NCBI GenBank assembly: GCA_024180945.1
Contig: JAKSGN010000023.1
Span: 1 to 64,000, forward strand
Length of the DNA stretch: 64,000 nucleotides
Source of the DNA: Macrophomina tecta
Lineage: Eukaryota > Ascomycota > Dothideomycetes > Botryosphaeriales > Botryosphaeriaceae
Direction: 5' to 3'
Below are positions 22,595 to 33,308 of the stretch, one piece after another; the first letter of the stretch is position 1; the number at the start of each line of letters is the position of its first letter. The position numbers were made by a program, and so were the translations under genes. Under the pieces are notes generated by a model, which saw only the letters and a program-made list of their open reading frames with translations, had not been told where the DNA came from and made no database searches.

Positions 22595-22975
22595 CGTTCA
22601 ATGGGAAGAGCCGTCGTTTGACATTCCTCGTGTGCCGCGCTTCCTCCGACCTGCGCGTGCCGCGCGACATGGCCCGAACCCCGTCAGCTGCAAGCGACTC
22701 TCGGCCACCTCATCAGGCCACAGTGAGTCACGCGCCCGGGCTACAATGAGCCTCGACTTACTGAAAGCTGGACAATCTTTTCAACCTCGCCGCTCGGCGG
22801 CTACATCTACGCAGCAAGGATTACCACGAAAGTGCGCGCTTTACCATCCTTCCTTAGCCGCCTCAGCCACGCGCGACTCCCCCGGCAATCCTGCGCGCAC
22901 CGCTGCAAGGGTGCCTGGTAGCCCCAGCCTGTTTCCTCCGTCGTCTGGCCGCCATCCAGGCGCTTCCTACGGAGT

Positions 22976-23508
22976 ATGACAAGCAAGAAGAAGAAGAGCA
23001 AAGAAGACATTGAGAAAGAGTTGGGGCTCACAGAACACAACGGAAATAATGACGACCTTTGGGAAATGTTTACCGTAAGTCTTGATAAGCGGTAGGGCTA
23101 CTGCCGTACACTCATTAGACCGTAGAAAGTGACCGCTGCGGAGGCAGAGAAGGTGCTCTTCACCGACGACTATTGGGGAAATATTCCCAAACCTCAGGTG
23201 AGATCATGGGGCGAGATCAAGACCCCGGTGCGGAACCGGCTTTTTGAAGCAGTCAAGAAAGGTCTCGAGCATGAGGTTTACTCAGATGGACGCCCCTTTA
23301 TAATTACTCGCAGCGCCTTTGAGTGGAAAATGAAGCAAGCCATCACGTATAGACTTTCCGGTAAGTGAAAATTCCACCGTCTTTCGAATCGCTGTTACTC
23401 ATCAATCACGAAGGCAAATATGTCCCTCCGAGCGCGAAAACACCTGAGACCAGTACTTCTCGCGCGTCCGAGTACTACGATCCCGTTAGAGAGTGTGGCC
23501 GCAGCTAG
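22976..23508 (+). CDS. Hypothetical small protein, three exons
   Basis: My model is exons 22976-23074, 23126-23360 and 23414-23508, giving 142 residues. Both introns (51 and 53 nt) begin GTAAGT and end TAG or AAG, and the joined frame is open from ATG to TAG. The N-terminus is Lys-rich (MTSKKKKSKEDIEKELG). The middle (WGEIKTPVRNRLFEAVKKGL...GRPFIITRSAFEWKMKQAI) looks like a small helical domain. I recognise no family. The acceptor of intron 2 is the least certain part. Confidence 0.5.
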
Positions 23509-24155
23509 AGGATTCGACGCACGTAGATCAGCATATGAGTAATTCATATTTGTCTCCCTGAATGAATGCATCGATGTGATCGTTCTGTCTTTGGAGAAAG
23601 GAGTCTTGCCCGCTCGTGTTGGCTCCAGCTCCTTTTTTCACTTCAAGCGGTGGGGACGCACGAACGCCAGCCACGTCTCATAGATCGCCAGCCCCTCTTT
23701 TTTTTTTTTTTTTTTTTGTCGGCTTGTCATCGGAAAGAGAAAGAGCCCGTGAGGAAACAGCTGCCGGCTGAGGACTATCATCTCGAAAGCGATGCCGAGT
23801 TACATGGGTTCGTCCACCTAGACCCATTGGCAGCGCGTACCCGTGGGTGGTCATGCAGATGATTGCTGTTCAGCTTCGGGCCAACCTGGCGTACCGAGTC
23901 GGTGTGAAGCACTATCACGTCTTTGAGTAATAGCTGATCTTCTCTCTGTGAACGAGCAGTGAGGCGACCACAAGAAGCTCCCGCTGAACCGACTCGCAAG
24001 ATGAGGACCATCCGAACAGAAGGAGAAATGAAAATGCTCAAGAGGCCAGCTTCGATACTTGTAGCACTTGATCCGGGACGCCTTGTGGTTCTGAAATTAG
24101 CTGACTCATAGTCAACTTACAAGTTATCTGAACTTGTCGCCACGTACATTCAGTC
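23509..24155. other. Intergenic region with a poly-T run
   Basis: No gene recognised. A run of about 19 T lies near 23699-23717. The open frame across 23566-23862 has no recognisable domain. Confidence 0.4.
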
Positions 24156-24243
24156 CAGGGTGGTAATCAATTCAATTCAATCAATCGCGGCCTCGCGATT
24201 GATTGATTGCCAAGAATTTATCAAAAGCGCGATTGATTGAGTC

Positions 24244-26147
24244 AACCGGCTGATCTGGTTGAGTTGAATTGAGTTGAGTTGAGTTGAGTTGAATTCATTT
24301 ACCCTGACCCATCGCCCTAAGCGATATGCAGGCTACAGACTATTAAGATGTTCCTCTAGTAATACATTGGTGCGTGTCAAATTGGGAGAGTAATTAGGTA
24401 GTTAGGAGGGCGGGCAGTAAGGATTGTAGGGGTGTAGCGGAGTTCTACTCTGTGTGCTCGTCTCTGTTAATAAACCGCTGTGATTCTTTGGCGAACTTGA
24501 GCACAGCTTGTAGCTGTGTCGCAGATGTTTTCCATTTGGGTTCCTTTCCCGGAGTGGTTTCGGTGTTTCTTGGGGGCTTGCCGCCAAGTAGAGCTGATAA
24601 GCTGTTCTTTGTGAGACCGCTGTCTTCGTACATCTTTCGCCGGCCTTCTTGTAGCAGTGGACAGTCGAGGAGGACGTGGGAGACCGATTCAACTTCTCCG
24701 CATTCACATTTCTCATTGTCGGTGCGGCCCATCCGCTTGCGATGTTGGTTGAGCCAGCAATGGCCAGTGCGTAGTTGGGCGAGAAGACCAGCCTGGCTGC
24801 GCGAGAGCTTGTCGTATAGGTGGCGGACATGGGGTCCTGGTTGCGCCGTGTCTATATTGCGGAGGTGCTGTCCTTTCTCTGAGCTTGTCCATTGTGCCGC
24901 CCATTGCTTGTGCGCTCCTCCTACAGCAGCTTGGGTCAGGAGAGATGCTAGTGGTTGATGATCGTGCTCTCTTAGACGCCTTGTCGCTTCCTTGGCCAGC
25001 TTGTCTGCCTCCTCGTTTCCGTGGACCCCGCAGTGGCTTGGTATCCATTGGAGGGTGAATGTGATTTGAAGGCTTTCTTTCAGGGCTTGAGCTGTTGTTA
25101 GAATAGACCTGACTATGCTCCGTCCTGATTTCCGTTTGTAAGGGTTAGCCAGCGCCTGGAGGGCTGCCTTGGAGTCGCTGTAGATGGTGTAGGTGCTCGG
25201 TTCTTGGCTGGCTTCCTCTAGCTGTTGTACAGCCGCTAGTTCCATCCCGGTGTTAATGGCGATGAGTTCTGCGGCCGTGATGCTGTAGTATCTACCAGAT
25301 CCCACTCCTTTCTGGGCTTTCCTTTGGACTTTCTGCTCTTGGTTGAGAATCACTGCTGCTGCTCCTAGCTGGTCTTTTGTTTTAGACGCATCCGCGAATA
25401 CTCTTGTGGCAGGGGACTCCTGTAGCTCTTGTTTGAAGGCTAGCGTGTCTTCTGTGTGAGGCGACCGTAGCTGAATCTTCTCTATTGGGTGCGCCTGCCA
25501 AGGTGGCAGGGGGCAGGTATCAACTACCTCCACTTCCTCTAGTTGCTTCGGGTCGTGTTGCTTAAGGAATGCGTTCAGAGGGCTCGTGGAGCTGGCTGCC
25601 GGGCTCAGCGATGTGACCTCCTTTTCGACCAGCTTCCTGCATGGGTGTGAGGCTGGGAGTGTTCTCAGGTTTGTGATTACCCTCGCTGCCCTGGTTTGAA
25701 GGCGCAACTTTGTTGGCAGGAGGAAGTTCTCATAGTCTAGCGTCTCTGTTGCTACAGTTCGGAATGCTGAGATGGCCTTTGCTGTTGCTATCCGTTGAAT
25801 CCTCGAGAGCACTGCCACTTGCCATTTACACCTTTTAGGGGAGTGCCAGACTGTAGAAGCATAATCCATTTGGGGAATCACGCATGCCTGATAAAGCTGT
25901 CGCATCTGTTTCGGTCTCAAGTGTCTTAGCCTGCCGATGGCTAGACAGGTCTTAGTGGCTCGCTTCACTGCTCTCTGGATGTGGGCTCTCCACCGGAGCT
26001 GTTGGTCAAAGATCACTCCCAAGAGCTTTACTTCACCCTTTGGTTTTACTTCGTAGTTACCCATTGTCACTGTTGCCGGGCAGGTCTGGTTCGCGTTTCT
26101 CGTGAAGTGGATGAGCTCTGTTTTGTCAGCCTCGAATGAGTTGAATT
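24244..26147 (-). mobile_element. 5'-truncated LINE inserted in the hAT element
   Basis: The 13-bp sequence GATTGATTGAGTC occurs at 24231-24243 and 26148-26160, flanking this fragment on both sides, as expected of a target-site duplication. The fragment's 3' end (left) has CTCAA-rich repeats (24262-24296 on the plus strand as ttgag), which could be its tail. The LINE family differs from the one at 12.4-19.5 kb. Confidence 0.75.
24445..26147 (-). pseudogene. LINE ORF2 fragment: RT C-terminus and RNase H
   Basis: Open leftward frame of about 567 codons, starting inside the reverse transcriptase just after the catalytic region (FEADKTELIHF, LLGVIFDQQLRW, QLYQACVIPQMDYA). It continues through RNase H (VFADASK, ITAAELIAI, IYSDSKAALQAL, LQWIPSHCGVHGNEEAD) and the Cys/His tail (CECGEVESVSHVLLDC). 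The endonuclease and RT active site are missing, so it is a dead-on-arrival copy even though its remaining frame is intact. Confidence 0.88.
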
Positions 26148-26278
26148 GATTGATTGAGTCGGTTGAACGGCTGCTGACTAAACCCGTGATACTTGGCATG
26201 GTGTTAAGACCTGCCTACTATCGATTATAGTTATACAAAATCGCCTATGCCTATCAGCTTCGCTATCGTAGGCTATTA

Positions 26279-28488
26279 TCATCGCTTGATGATGCCTGCT
26301 CCAACCCATGATCGCAGGATCTGTGCCACAGCAATAGTATTGCCTTCCAGCCTACTCCGTAGGGGCGTTATCATCTGTCCAGCTAAGCTGAAGATCCTCT
26401 CCACCTCTGTCGACATTGCTGGTATTGAGAAGAGGTCTAGAGCCATCCGAGAGAGCCGTGGATACTGCTTCTGCCGTAGTAACCAATACTCAATTGGATT
26501 TCGCTGTTCCGTATCTAGTGGAGACGTATCAGTCTGCCAGGTGGTGTACTCGTCGGAGGTGGTAGGTATGAGAGGCTTCGCTGTAGATGACTGGAGCCAG
26601 CTAGCGAAGCTGGTAGTCTCATCTCGTATACGCCTCAGTGGACGCTCATCTGATGCCTCATCAGTGGCTTGTGTCAATTGATACTGACCCTTCCATAGCT
26701 GATTGACAGATGTCTTCGCTGACGCTATCCACTCAGGCCTATCTGCCCAGTGCTTCTCAATCCACGTCCAGCGAAAGGCTGGGTGAAGCACCAGCGCTGC
26801 GACGTAGGCAGGGGTGTCGTCAAGCAGCGTGTAGTACTCATTGAGCTTAGCCCAGCCCAATTCGACGTTAATCTTGAAGTGCTCCTCTGGATATACGTCG
26901 TTACGATCCTTTACCTCCTCCAGATGGCCTAAGAGGAACTCCATAACTGGAAGGACCTCCCAAAGAGCACCAAACTGACCCTGAGTAGGGTTGCCCTGAA
27001 GCCTTATTGTAACCTCTTTGAAGGGCTGAAGGATAGAGTGATACTCATTGATTGTAGCCCAGTCATCTGCGGTGAGATAGTCGTCTATGAGGACAGGCTG
27101 CTTTCGCTTGATCTCTCTACCGTCAGCCCTAGCTCGAAGGATGTACGCTTTCCACTCTGAGACCTCGTTCAGCAGGATTGCGTCAATGAAGTATCGTAGC
27201 TTGATTGAGCGCTCGATCATAGCCTCAAAGGAGTTCCAGCGGGTTGCGTTATCGAGTACGAGCTCGTACGTAACGGCGTCGCCTTCACCGGCTGGCTGGC
27301 CAGCTTGCTGAAGCCGACGAAGCTTTGCGCGAAGGCTCTCTGATCGTGCAATCGCATGGATAACATTGTGAAGCTTGCCAAGCGCTCCCTTTTGACGCCA
27401 GTGACGATGTTCAGCGAGTAGATCACGGGCGTCATGACAGTCCTGTTCAAAGAGATCAAAATCTACGCCGAAGAGAATCTGACGTACAACAAGGTTGATA
27501 ATGTGTCCAATACAGCGGAGGCGACGCTGCTTAGCGTCGAAGCCGAATTCGTCAGCTAGCTGATCAAGCGCCGTATCGTTGTTGAAGGCGTTATCGGTGA
27601 TGAAGTATCCAATCTTGTTACCAATCCCCAGTCTGCAATGATCTGAGCTACCTCCTCGGCCATATCTACGCCGTGATGGCCCTCTAGTTGTGGTAATCCA
27701 ATTGTGAATTGTCGCAGCTTGCCATTAGAGCTAAGGAAGTGCACAATAACGCCAAGCAAGCTCTTGTGATTGCGGGACGTCCAGCCGTCAAATGAGAGGT
27801 GGATAAGGCCTAGTGAGCCGTGAAGAAGTTCAGTGACGATGCCTCGGTGCCTATTGAACTCATTGAGGAGCCACTTTCGCACCGTTGGATGAGAGGGTAA
27901 GGATGAAGCACAAGCAGGGTTGGTATACTCCATTAAACGATGAGAGTGATGGCTCTCAACCTTGCGAAAAGGGACATTGTCATGCGTGATCCAGTCTACG
28001 AGGAGTTCCTGAAAGTAGGTAGGATTGAAGCTTTGAATAAGCCGATTGACAACTGCCTGTTCAGCTGGCTTGGTGACGTCCATATGAAGCCTCTCAGCGA
28101 TAGAGACCTTTGCACGCTTCGCTGGCCGCTTGCCTGTAGGATCGTGAACACCGTGCTCATTGACGAGGTGCTTGGCTTGATTTGCTGTACCTGCGGCGGC
28201 GAAGATAGCCGGTTGAGGGCTTCGCCTCGTAACGCAGTGCCAGCAGATCCAATGAGATGAGTTATTATGGCGCTTGACGTCGAAGCCGTGCTCCCACGTC
28301 CAGCCAGAGCGATTGGACCTCTCATTAATAACGAAGCCTTTGAACTTCTCCCAAGGGAAGCATTCCCACCCTTCACGCTGTGGACCGCGGCTGTCCGTAG
28401 CCGGATTACTAGATTCTGCTAGGGTAAGAAGGCCCGTAGCCGCTATAGAGAGTGTAGAAGCGATAAACGGCGGGCTGTCAGAAGCCAT
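26279..28488 (-). pseudogene. hAT transposase with a single frameshift
   Basis: Leftward coding region, ATG at 28488. It has an N-terminal BED-like zinc finger (CWHC...H...H, residues ~75-110), then the hAT catalytic region. The reading shifts by one base near 27625, just before the conserved ITDNAFNND segment. After that the frame stays open to the stop at 26279, through DNATRWNS and the C-terminal dimerisation motif (LSRMALDLFSIPAMSTEVER). I saw no other disruption, so the element died recently or has one sequencing error. Confidence 0.85.
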
Positions 28489-28870
28489 AAGGTGTGATGT
28501 GCAGCTGATTGAGACGGTCGGGTAGGCGATACGATACCTATGCGAGGTGAAAATTTTTTATCCAATCACGGAGGCTAGATTAATAATATGCCGGTCGGAT
28601 CCGGCGTGAATGGTACTCAACACCATGCCAAGACCTCGTGATAGCCTCATGGACGGGCTGGCCAGCGGCCAGTAGGCAGTCAGCCAGGGCCAGGTGGCCA
28701 GTTTAATGCTCTCCTATCACGTGCCTTCAATCGCTTCAACATTGCAATCAACCAGGCCTTTTAGATTGATTGATTGACAAAATGACGGCTTTATGATTGA
28801 TTGATTGAGTTGCCAAGACCTCAATCTTTATTGCAATCGGTTGAAGATGGTTGAATTGTTTACCACCCTG

Positions 28871-29209
28871 GGCTGAAGGCTAACCCTCGGTCAAATAGTG
28901 ATGCTTTAGCGTACGCTTTGAAACGAAAACACCAAGCGTTGGTCGCGAATGTCCCATGAAACCCCTCAACCGGCCAGAGCGGTAGGAGGCTATCTAAGTA
29001 CAAAAGCGGTCCTCAACGAATTTTAAGCATCTCATCGTGCCCCCTGATGTCACAATAGCGGCATAACGGCATGTCTGGGGCCAAGAGCGCTGTCGGCGTC
29101 AACGTCCGCCGCCCCGTCCCTACACTTGACGCAATTTTTACTAGAGAGCGGCTTTCCCTTTCAAAACTTCAACAGCGAGGCCTGGCGCTTACGGGCCACA
29201 GTGCACAAA
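28871..29209. other. Intergenic region, nothing recognised
   Basis: About 340 bp to the right of the hAT end with no coding, repeat or RNA signal that I can support. Confidence 0.4.
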
Positions 29210-29545
29210 TTCGGTAAGTAAGCACCTGCTTGCTGAGTACTCAGACTTTAAGGACGGAAACGGTTAGACGCCGCTATAGTGGGCGGCAGAAAATAGGCGC
29301 AAGGCGGCAATGGAGATGCTGCTCGGGACTGACAGCATTGGCCCGAACTTCAAAGACAACGAGGGGCGGACACCGCTTTCGTGGACGGCGGAGAGTGGAC
29401 ACATGGAGGTGGTGGGACTCGTACTCGCGAAGGACGGCGTCGACTCGAAATTCAAAGGACAACAGAGGGCGTACGCTACTGGTGCGGGCGGTAGAGAAGG
29501 GTCACGAAGATGTAGTAGATATGCTTACTTCTGGTACATAGGTTT
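29210..29545 (+). pseudogene. Ankyrin-repeat gene fragment
   Basis: Three to four ankyrin units remain, split over two frames. NEGRTPLSWTAESGHMEVVG is in one; NRGRTLLVRAVEKGHEDVVD, after a frameshift near 29455, is in another. An in-frame stop precedes the first unit. The repeats resemble those of the intact gene at 29952-31601 but lie on the opposite strand, so this is probably a degraded paralogue. Confidence 0.7.
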
Positions 29546-29951
29546 TGTGTTCTTCTTCTACCAATCTGACAATCTTGGTAGACCGAAGCACACTCAACGG
29601 TTTTGGAATATTTCTACGCAGTGTTCTATCAGGAAGACTGAAGCTTCTGAATTGAATTGCATTGACATTATTTAACGTCCGGCGGGTGACGCGTGAGCGC
29701 GACCGTAGTCGGCCCCATCTTACCCTAGAGCCTCCCAGGGGCCATAGGACGTGCTGTGCTACCTATATCCATGTACAGGGCAGCAAATTAGGGGACAAGG
29801 CATCCTTCGCATGCTTGTAGAAGCTCCGCTTTAACACCAAGTTCATGCGAAACCTGGAATCGATGCACGAACGGATTGAAACTACTGATGGTATGATGCA
29901 TTAATGAAGAAAAGGCAATCAGAAAGCCCACAAAAAGAAATAAATAAGAGC

Positions 29952-31601
29952 CTACGTGATTGAAGTGAGTAGTGCTATAATGTCATTGTGCTGACCCGTC
30001 ATCGCCAACAAAAGCGGCGTCCATCCATCGTTATCTTTGGAGTCTGGGTCGACGCCCTTAGTTGCGAGTAGCAGCTCCACCACCGTCTTGTGCCCGTTTA
30101 GTGCGGCAGTTGACAGTGGCGTCCGCCCGATAATGCTTTTCGTGTTTGGGTCGATGCCGCCGTTCGCGAGCAGTAGTTCCACCACCGCCTCGTGGCCCCA
30201 CTCTGCCGCACACGACAGCGGGGTTTTACCAAATTCATCTTTGGGGTCTGGATCGACACCGGCTTTCACGAGTAGGAGCCCCACCACTCCCTCGTGCCCA
30301 TTCCGTGCAGCCCAAGACAGCGGTGTCCGACCATCGTTGTCCTTAGAGTTTAGGTTAACTCGGTTATTCGCGAGGAGCACCCTCACCACCTCCTCGCACC
30401 CATAGAATGCGGCACGTGACAGTGGCGTCTGGCCGTGTTTATCCTCGGAGTTAGGATCGACATCTTCGCTTGCGAGTAATAATTCAACTCCCTTCTCGTA
30501 TCCATTTCGTGCAGCAACCGATAGCAGTGTCCGGCCATTGTTGTCCTTATGGTCCCGGTCCACACGGTCGTCTGCGAGAAGTATTTCTGTCACTGCTTTG
30601 TGCCTTTCCAATACGGCTAACGACAGTGGCGTTTGCCCCTTATTATCCTTAGAGTTCGGGTTGACTCCCTTATTCGCAAGGAGCAACTTCACCACCTCGT
30701 TGTGCCCATTTTGTGCAGCCCACAACAGTGGCGTCCGGCCGCCTCCATCCTTGGAGTCAGGATCGACGCCGTCATGCGCGAGCAACAGCCTCACGACCGC
30801 CTCTTTTCCATTTTGTGCAGCCCAGAATAGTGGCGTCTGGCCGTCTCCATCCTTGGAGTTCGGATCGACGCCGTCATGTGCGAGCAACAGCTTCGCGACC
30901 GCCTCTCTTCCCTTCGCTGCGGCCCACAATAGTGGCGTCCGGCCGCCTCTATCCTTGGAGTTGGGATCGACGCCGTCATGTGCGAGCAATAGCCTCGCGA
31001 CCGCCTCTCTTCCATTTACTGCTGCCCATGACAGCAGTGTCTGACCGTATGGATCCTTAAAGTCTGGGTCGATGCCGTTCTTAGTAAGTAGGTGCTCTAC
31101 TACGGTCTCATGCCCATTCCACACAGCCAATGACAGCGGCCTCTGTCCCTGGTGATCCTCGGAGTTCGGATCGATGCGTCCACTCGCAAGTAGTAGCTTC
31201 ACCACTGCTCCGTACCCCTGCCCCGCCGCCCACGATAACGGCGTCTTCCCCTTATAGTCCTTAGAGTCAGGGTCGATGCCGTCATGCGCGAGCAACAGCC
31301 TCACGACCGCCTCTTTTCCATTCCCTGCTGCCAACGAGAGCAGCGTCCGACCGCCATAAGCCCACAAGTGCACGTCGGCGCCCTCGTCCAGTAACCTTTG
31401 AATTGTCGTCTCTTGCCCTTTTTTTGCAGCCCACCGCAATGCAGAACTCCCACAATGCTGTATGTTATGTCGATAGAGATAGGTATTCAGAAGATTGTAC
31501 ATGTGCTGATTCGTCCGGGCCAAAGCATTGATGTCGTTTTCTGCTTCCAAGTTCTCCGCAATCGACAAGAGTAATTCATTCGACAGACCAAGTAGCGACA
31601 T
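29952..31601 (-). CDS. F-box-like/ankyrin-repeat protein
   Basis: 549 residues, single exon, ATG at 31601. Residues ~5-45 (LSNELLLSIAENLEAENDIN...) resemble an F-box-like helix bundle. The rest is about 14 tandem ankyrin repeats with the TPLxWAAxxGHExVVxLLL consensus, each followed by DGVDPNSKD-type loops. The DNA repeats are very regular, suggesting recent expansion or gene conversion. Such proteins often act as substrate adaptors of ubiquitin ligases or as NLR-like receptors; the partner is unknown here. There is no NACHT or other effector domain. Confidence 0.85.
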   Translation of the reverse strand: MSLLGLSNELLLSIAENLEAENDINALARTNQHMYNLLNTYLYRHNIQHCGSSALRWAAKKGQETTIQRLLDEGADVHLWAYGGRTLLSLAAGNGKEAVVRLLLAHDGIDPDSKDYKGKTPLSWAAGQGYGAVVKLLLASGRIDPNSEDHQGQRPLSLAVWNGHETVVEHLLTKNGIDPDFKDPYGQTLLSWAAVNGREAVARLLLAHDGVDPNSKDRGGRTPLLWAAAKGREAVAKLLLAHDGVDPNSKDGDGQTPLFWAAQNGKEAVVRLLLAHDGVDPDSKDGGGRTPLLWAAQNGHNEVVKLLLANKGVNPNSKDNKGQTPLSLAVLERHKAVTEILLADDRVDRDHKDNNGRTLLSVAARNGYEKGVELLLASEDVDPNSEDKHGQTPLSRAAFYGCEEVVRVLLANNRVNLNSKDNDGRTPLSWAARNGHEGVVGLLLVKAGVDPDPKDEFGKTPLSCAAEWGHEAVVELLLANGGIDPNTKSIIGRTPLSTAALNGHKTVVELLLATKGVDPDSKDNDGWTPLLLAMTGQHNDIIALLTSIT

Positions 31602-33308
31602 ATCTAGGCGTGTTAGCTTTAGCTTCCGCGTACTGAAAGTATATACTGAGTCAACCGGGTGTAGTCAGCTGGCTTACTGAGTGAAAAGCGCTGTTTTGGT
31701 TGATGGACGGATGATCAGGATCACGCGGAGCGGAAGAGAGTGCGGAAACGTCAAGTCGTCACGTTATAGCGCGCCCGGCACCTAGAAAGGCGTCGCCCCG
31801 CAATTGGCAGCGCGAACGCGGGTCCGGCTTCACAACGCGCAAACCGTGGTCCACGAAATGGAAGCTCAAAGCGTCCGCGCTCGTCGCTGACCGGCTTGCG
31901 AATGAGCAACCGCTCGAATGAGACTCCGTAATGTGCCCGCGTCATATTTGAGATCAGCGCAGGTAGGTTGGCGCTTAACTATAAAGTACAGCAACAGTTC
32001 GCCACCATAAAGCAAGCAGCGGTAGAAGGATCTGAATTTTACCAAGATTTACAATACTGCAGACTCCTTTAGATGCGCGAAAGTAAAGCTCCGCAAAGTA
32101 GCTTGAAAACATCCTACAGCCCTTGTCGGACCCCAGCAAAGAGAGAAAGGAACCGCGTCCTGGTCTCCCGACACCTCCAAGAGGCGACCCTACGCCTGCA
32201 AGCACGGAATGACTAGCTGTGTGCTCCAACGACGGGTCCTCCATGGTGTACGCATGCCGCGACCTACCCCGTCCTTTTGCAAGCAACCAAGCAGCACTTG
32301 ACCTTGTATTCGTGAGGCGGCGACGGAGACTTCACCAGATTGAGGACGGGTGGAAACGGTCGGAGGATAGCGGTGATGCTGTCTCATTCGTGCACTGGAC
32401 CGGCTTTCGCGAAGTCGGGATGAGGGCGCAATCTATGCTCCAGCTTGTGTGCGTAAGCGACGGAGGGACCGATATAGGGCGGCGTTGTCGGCTCGGCAGG
32501 CAATCGATAGCTCGGTCGTCGCGCGGGGTCATCGGCGAGCAGGTGGTCAGAGCAGCGCATAGATCACAATATTTGATGAACAGCGACGGGCGCAAGGCCA
32601 TTGGTCGCTGAGATGAGAAGTTCTGGATTGATGGTTTGGAGGAGGAAGGGCGTTGAGGTCGTGTGTCGGGGCTGCGGGTCTGTAGACTTGTAAGTTAATC
32701 ACCAGTTCACGGCATTTCTCGGTCGGGCTTGGCAAGGCTGCACTACGTCTGCCGTTCGCAGCGCCGCCCATGTCATGGGGCTCTGTTTCGTGCTGCGCGA
32801 AAGGGGCTGCCGGATTAATAGTGTCAGTGGTGCGCTTGATGGCGGTCTGGAGGACTGAGTTTTGTGGCTGCCTTCGGCTCGGCCAGCGTCGGTTGACCAA
32901 GGGCTTCTGGTCGCCGCCAAGCGCCGAATCGAGTGCGCAAATGGCCCTGCATCGCCCCAAAACGGTCGCTGCAAGTGCTAAAAACTGGTCATAAAACCCA
33001 TAGGCTATGATCTTACAAAAGCGTTAAAAGTAAGGCGACGGAGGCACGCCGATGAGCTAAATCGCGATTGCGACGTACGACGGCGTGACTTAGCGATTAC
33101 GCGAGGCAACCACGTGTTATCCCTGGCGGTTGCCAGTGAAACGCGACGACGCGCCTTCTCCCTTCGCTCTGCGAACCCACAAGAGCCCGCCCTCCCGACA
33201 CGCAGCACCTCACTCTTCGGACGACACGACGCCTTTCGGCTGTCAGACTTCCTTAACATCATCTGGTCCCCGCATCATCGCCTGGTCAAGCAGCCGAGGA
33301 CCGCCACC
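31602..33308. other. Intergenic region, no recognised gene
   Basis: 1.7 kb between divergent genes. Short overlapping frames exist on both strands but none has a domain or a supportable intron pattern. It presumably holds the promoters of the ankyrin and FunK1 genes. Confidence 0.4.

Larger units (their letters stand above)
24156..28870 (-). mobile_element. hAT-family DNA transposon carrying a nested LINE fragment
   Basis: The ends CAGGGTGGTAATCAATTCAA (24156-24175) and its near-perfect inverse at 28851-28870 (one mismatch) are hAT-like terminal inverted repeats. Both subterminal regions are rich in TTGATTGA/TCAATCAA motifs. A hAT transposase lies inside on the minus strand. No matching 8-bp target duplication is visible at the outer ends (attcagtc versus ggctgaag). 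A second inverted end (ATTTACCCTG, to 24306) near the left could mark a short internal or adjoining copy. Confidence 0.7.

Noticed and set aside
24156..24306. Independent 151-bp MITE
   Set aside because: The inner right end (ATTTACCCTG) only partly matches the left end and there is no target duplication; the CTCAA repeats fit the nested LINE's tail better.
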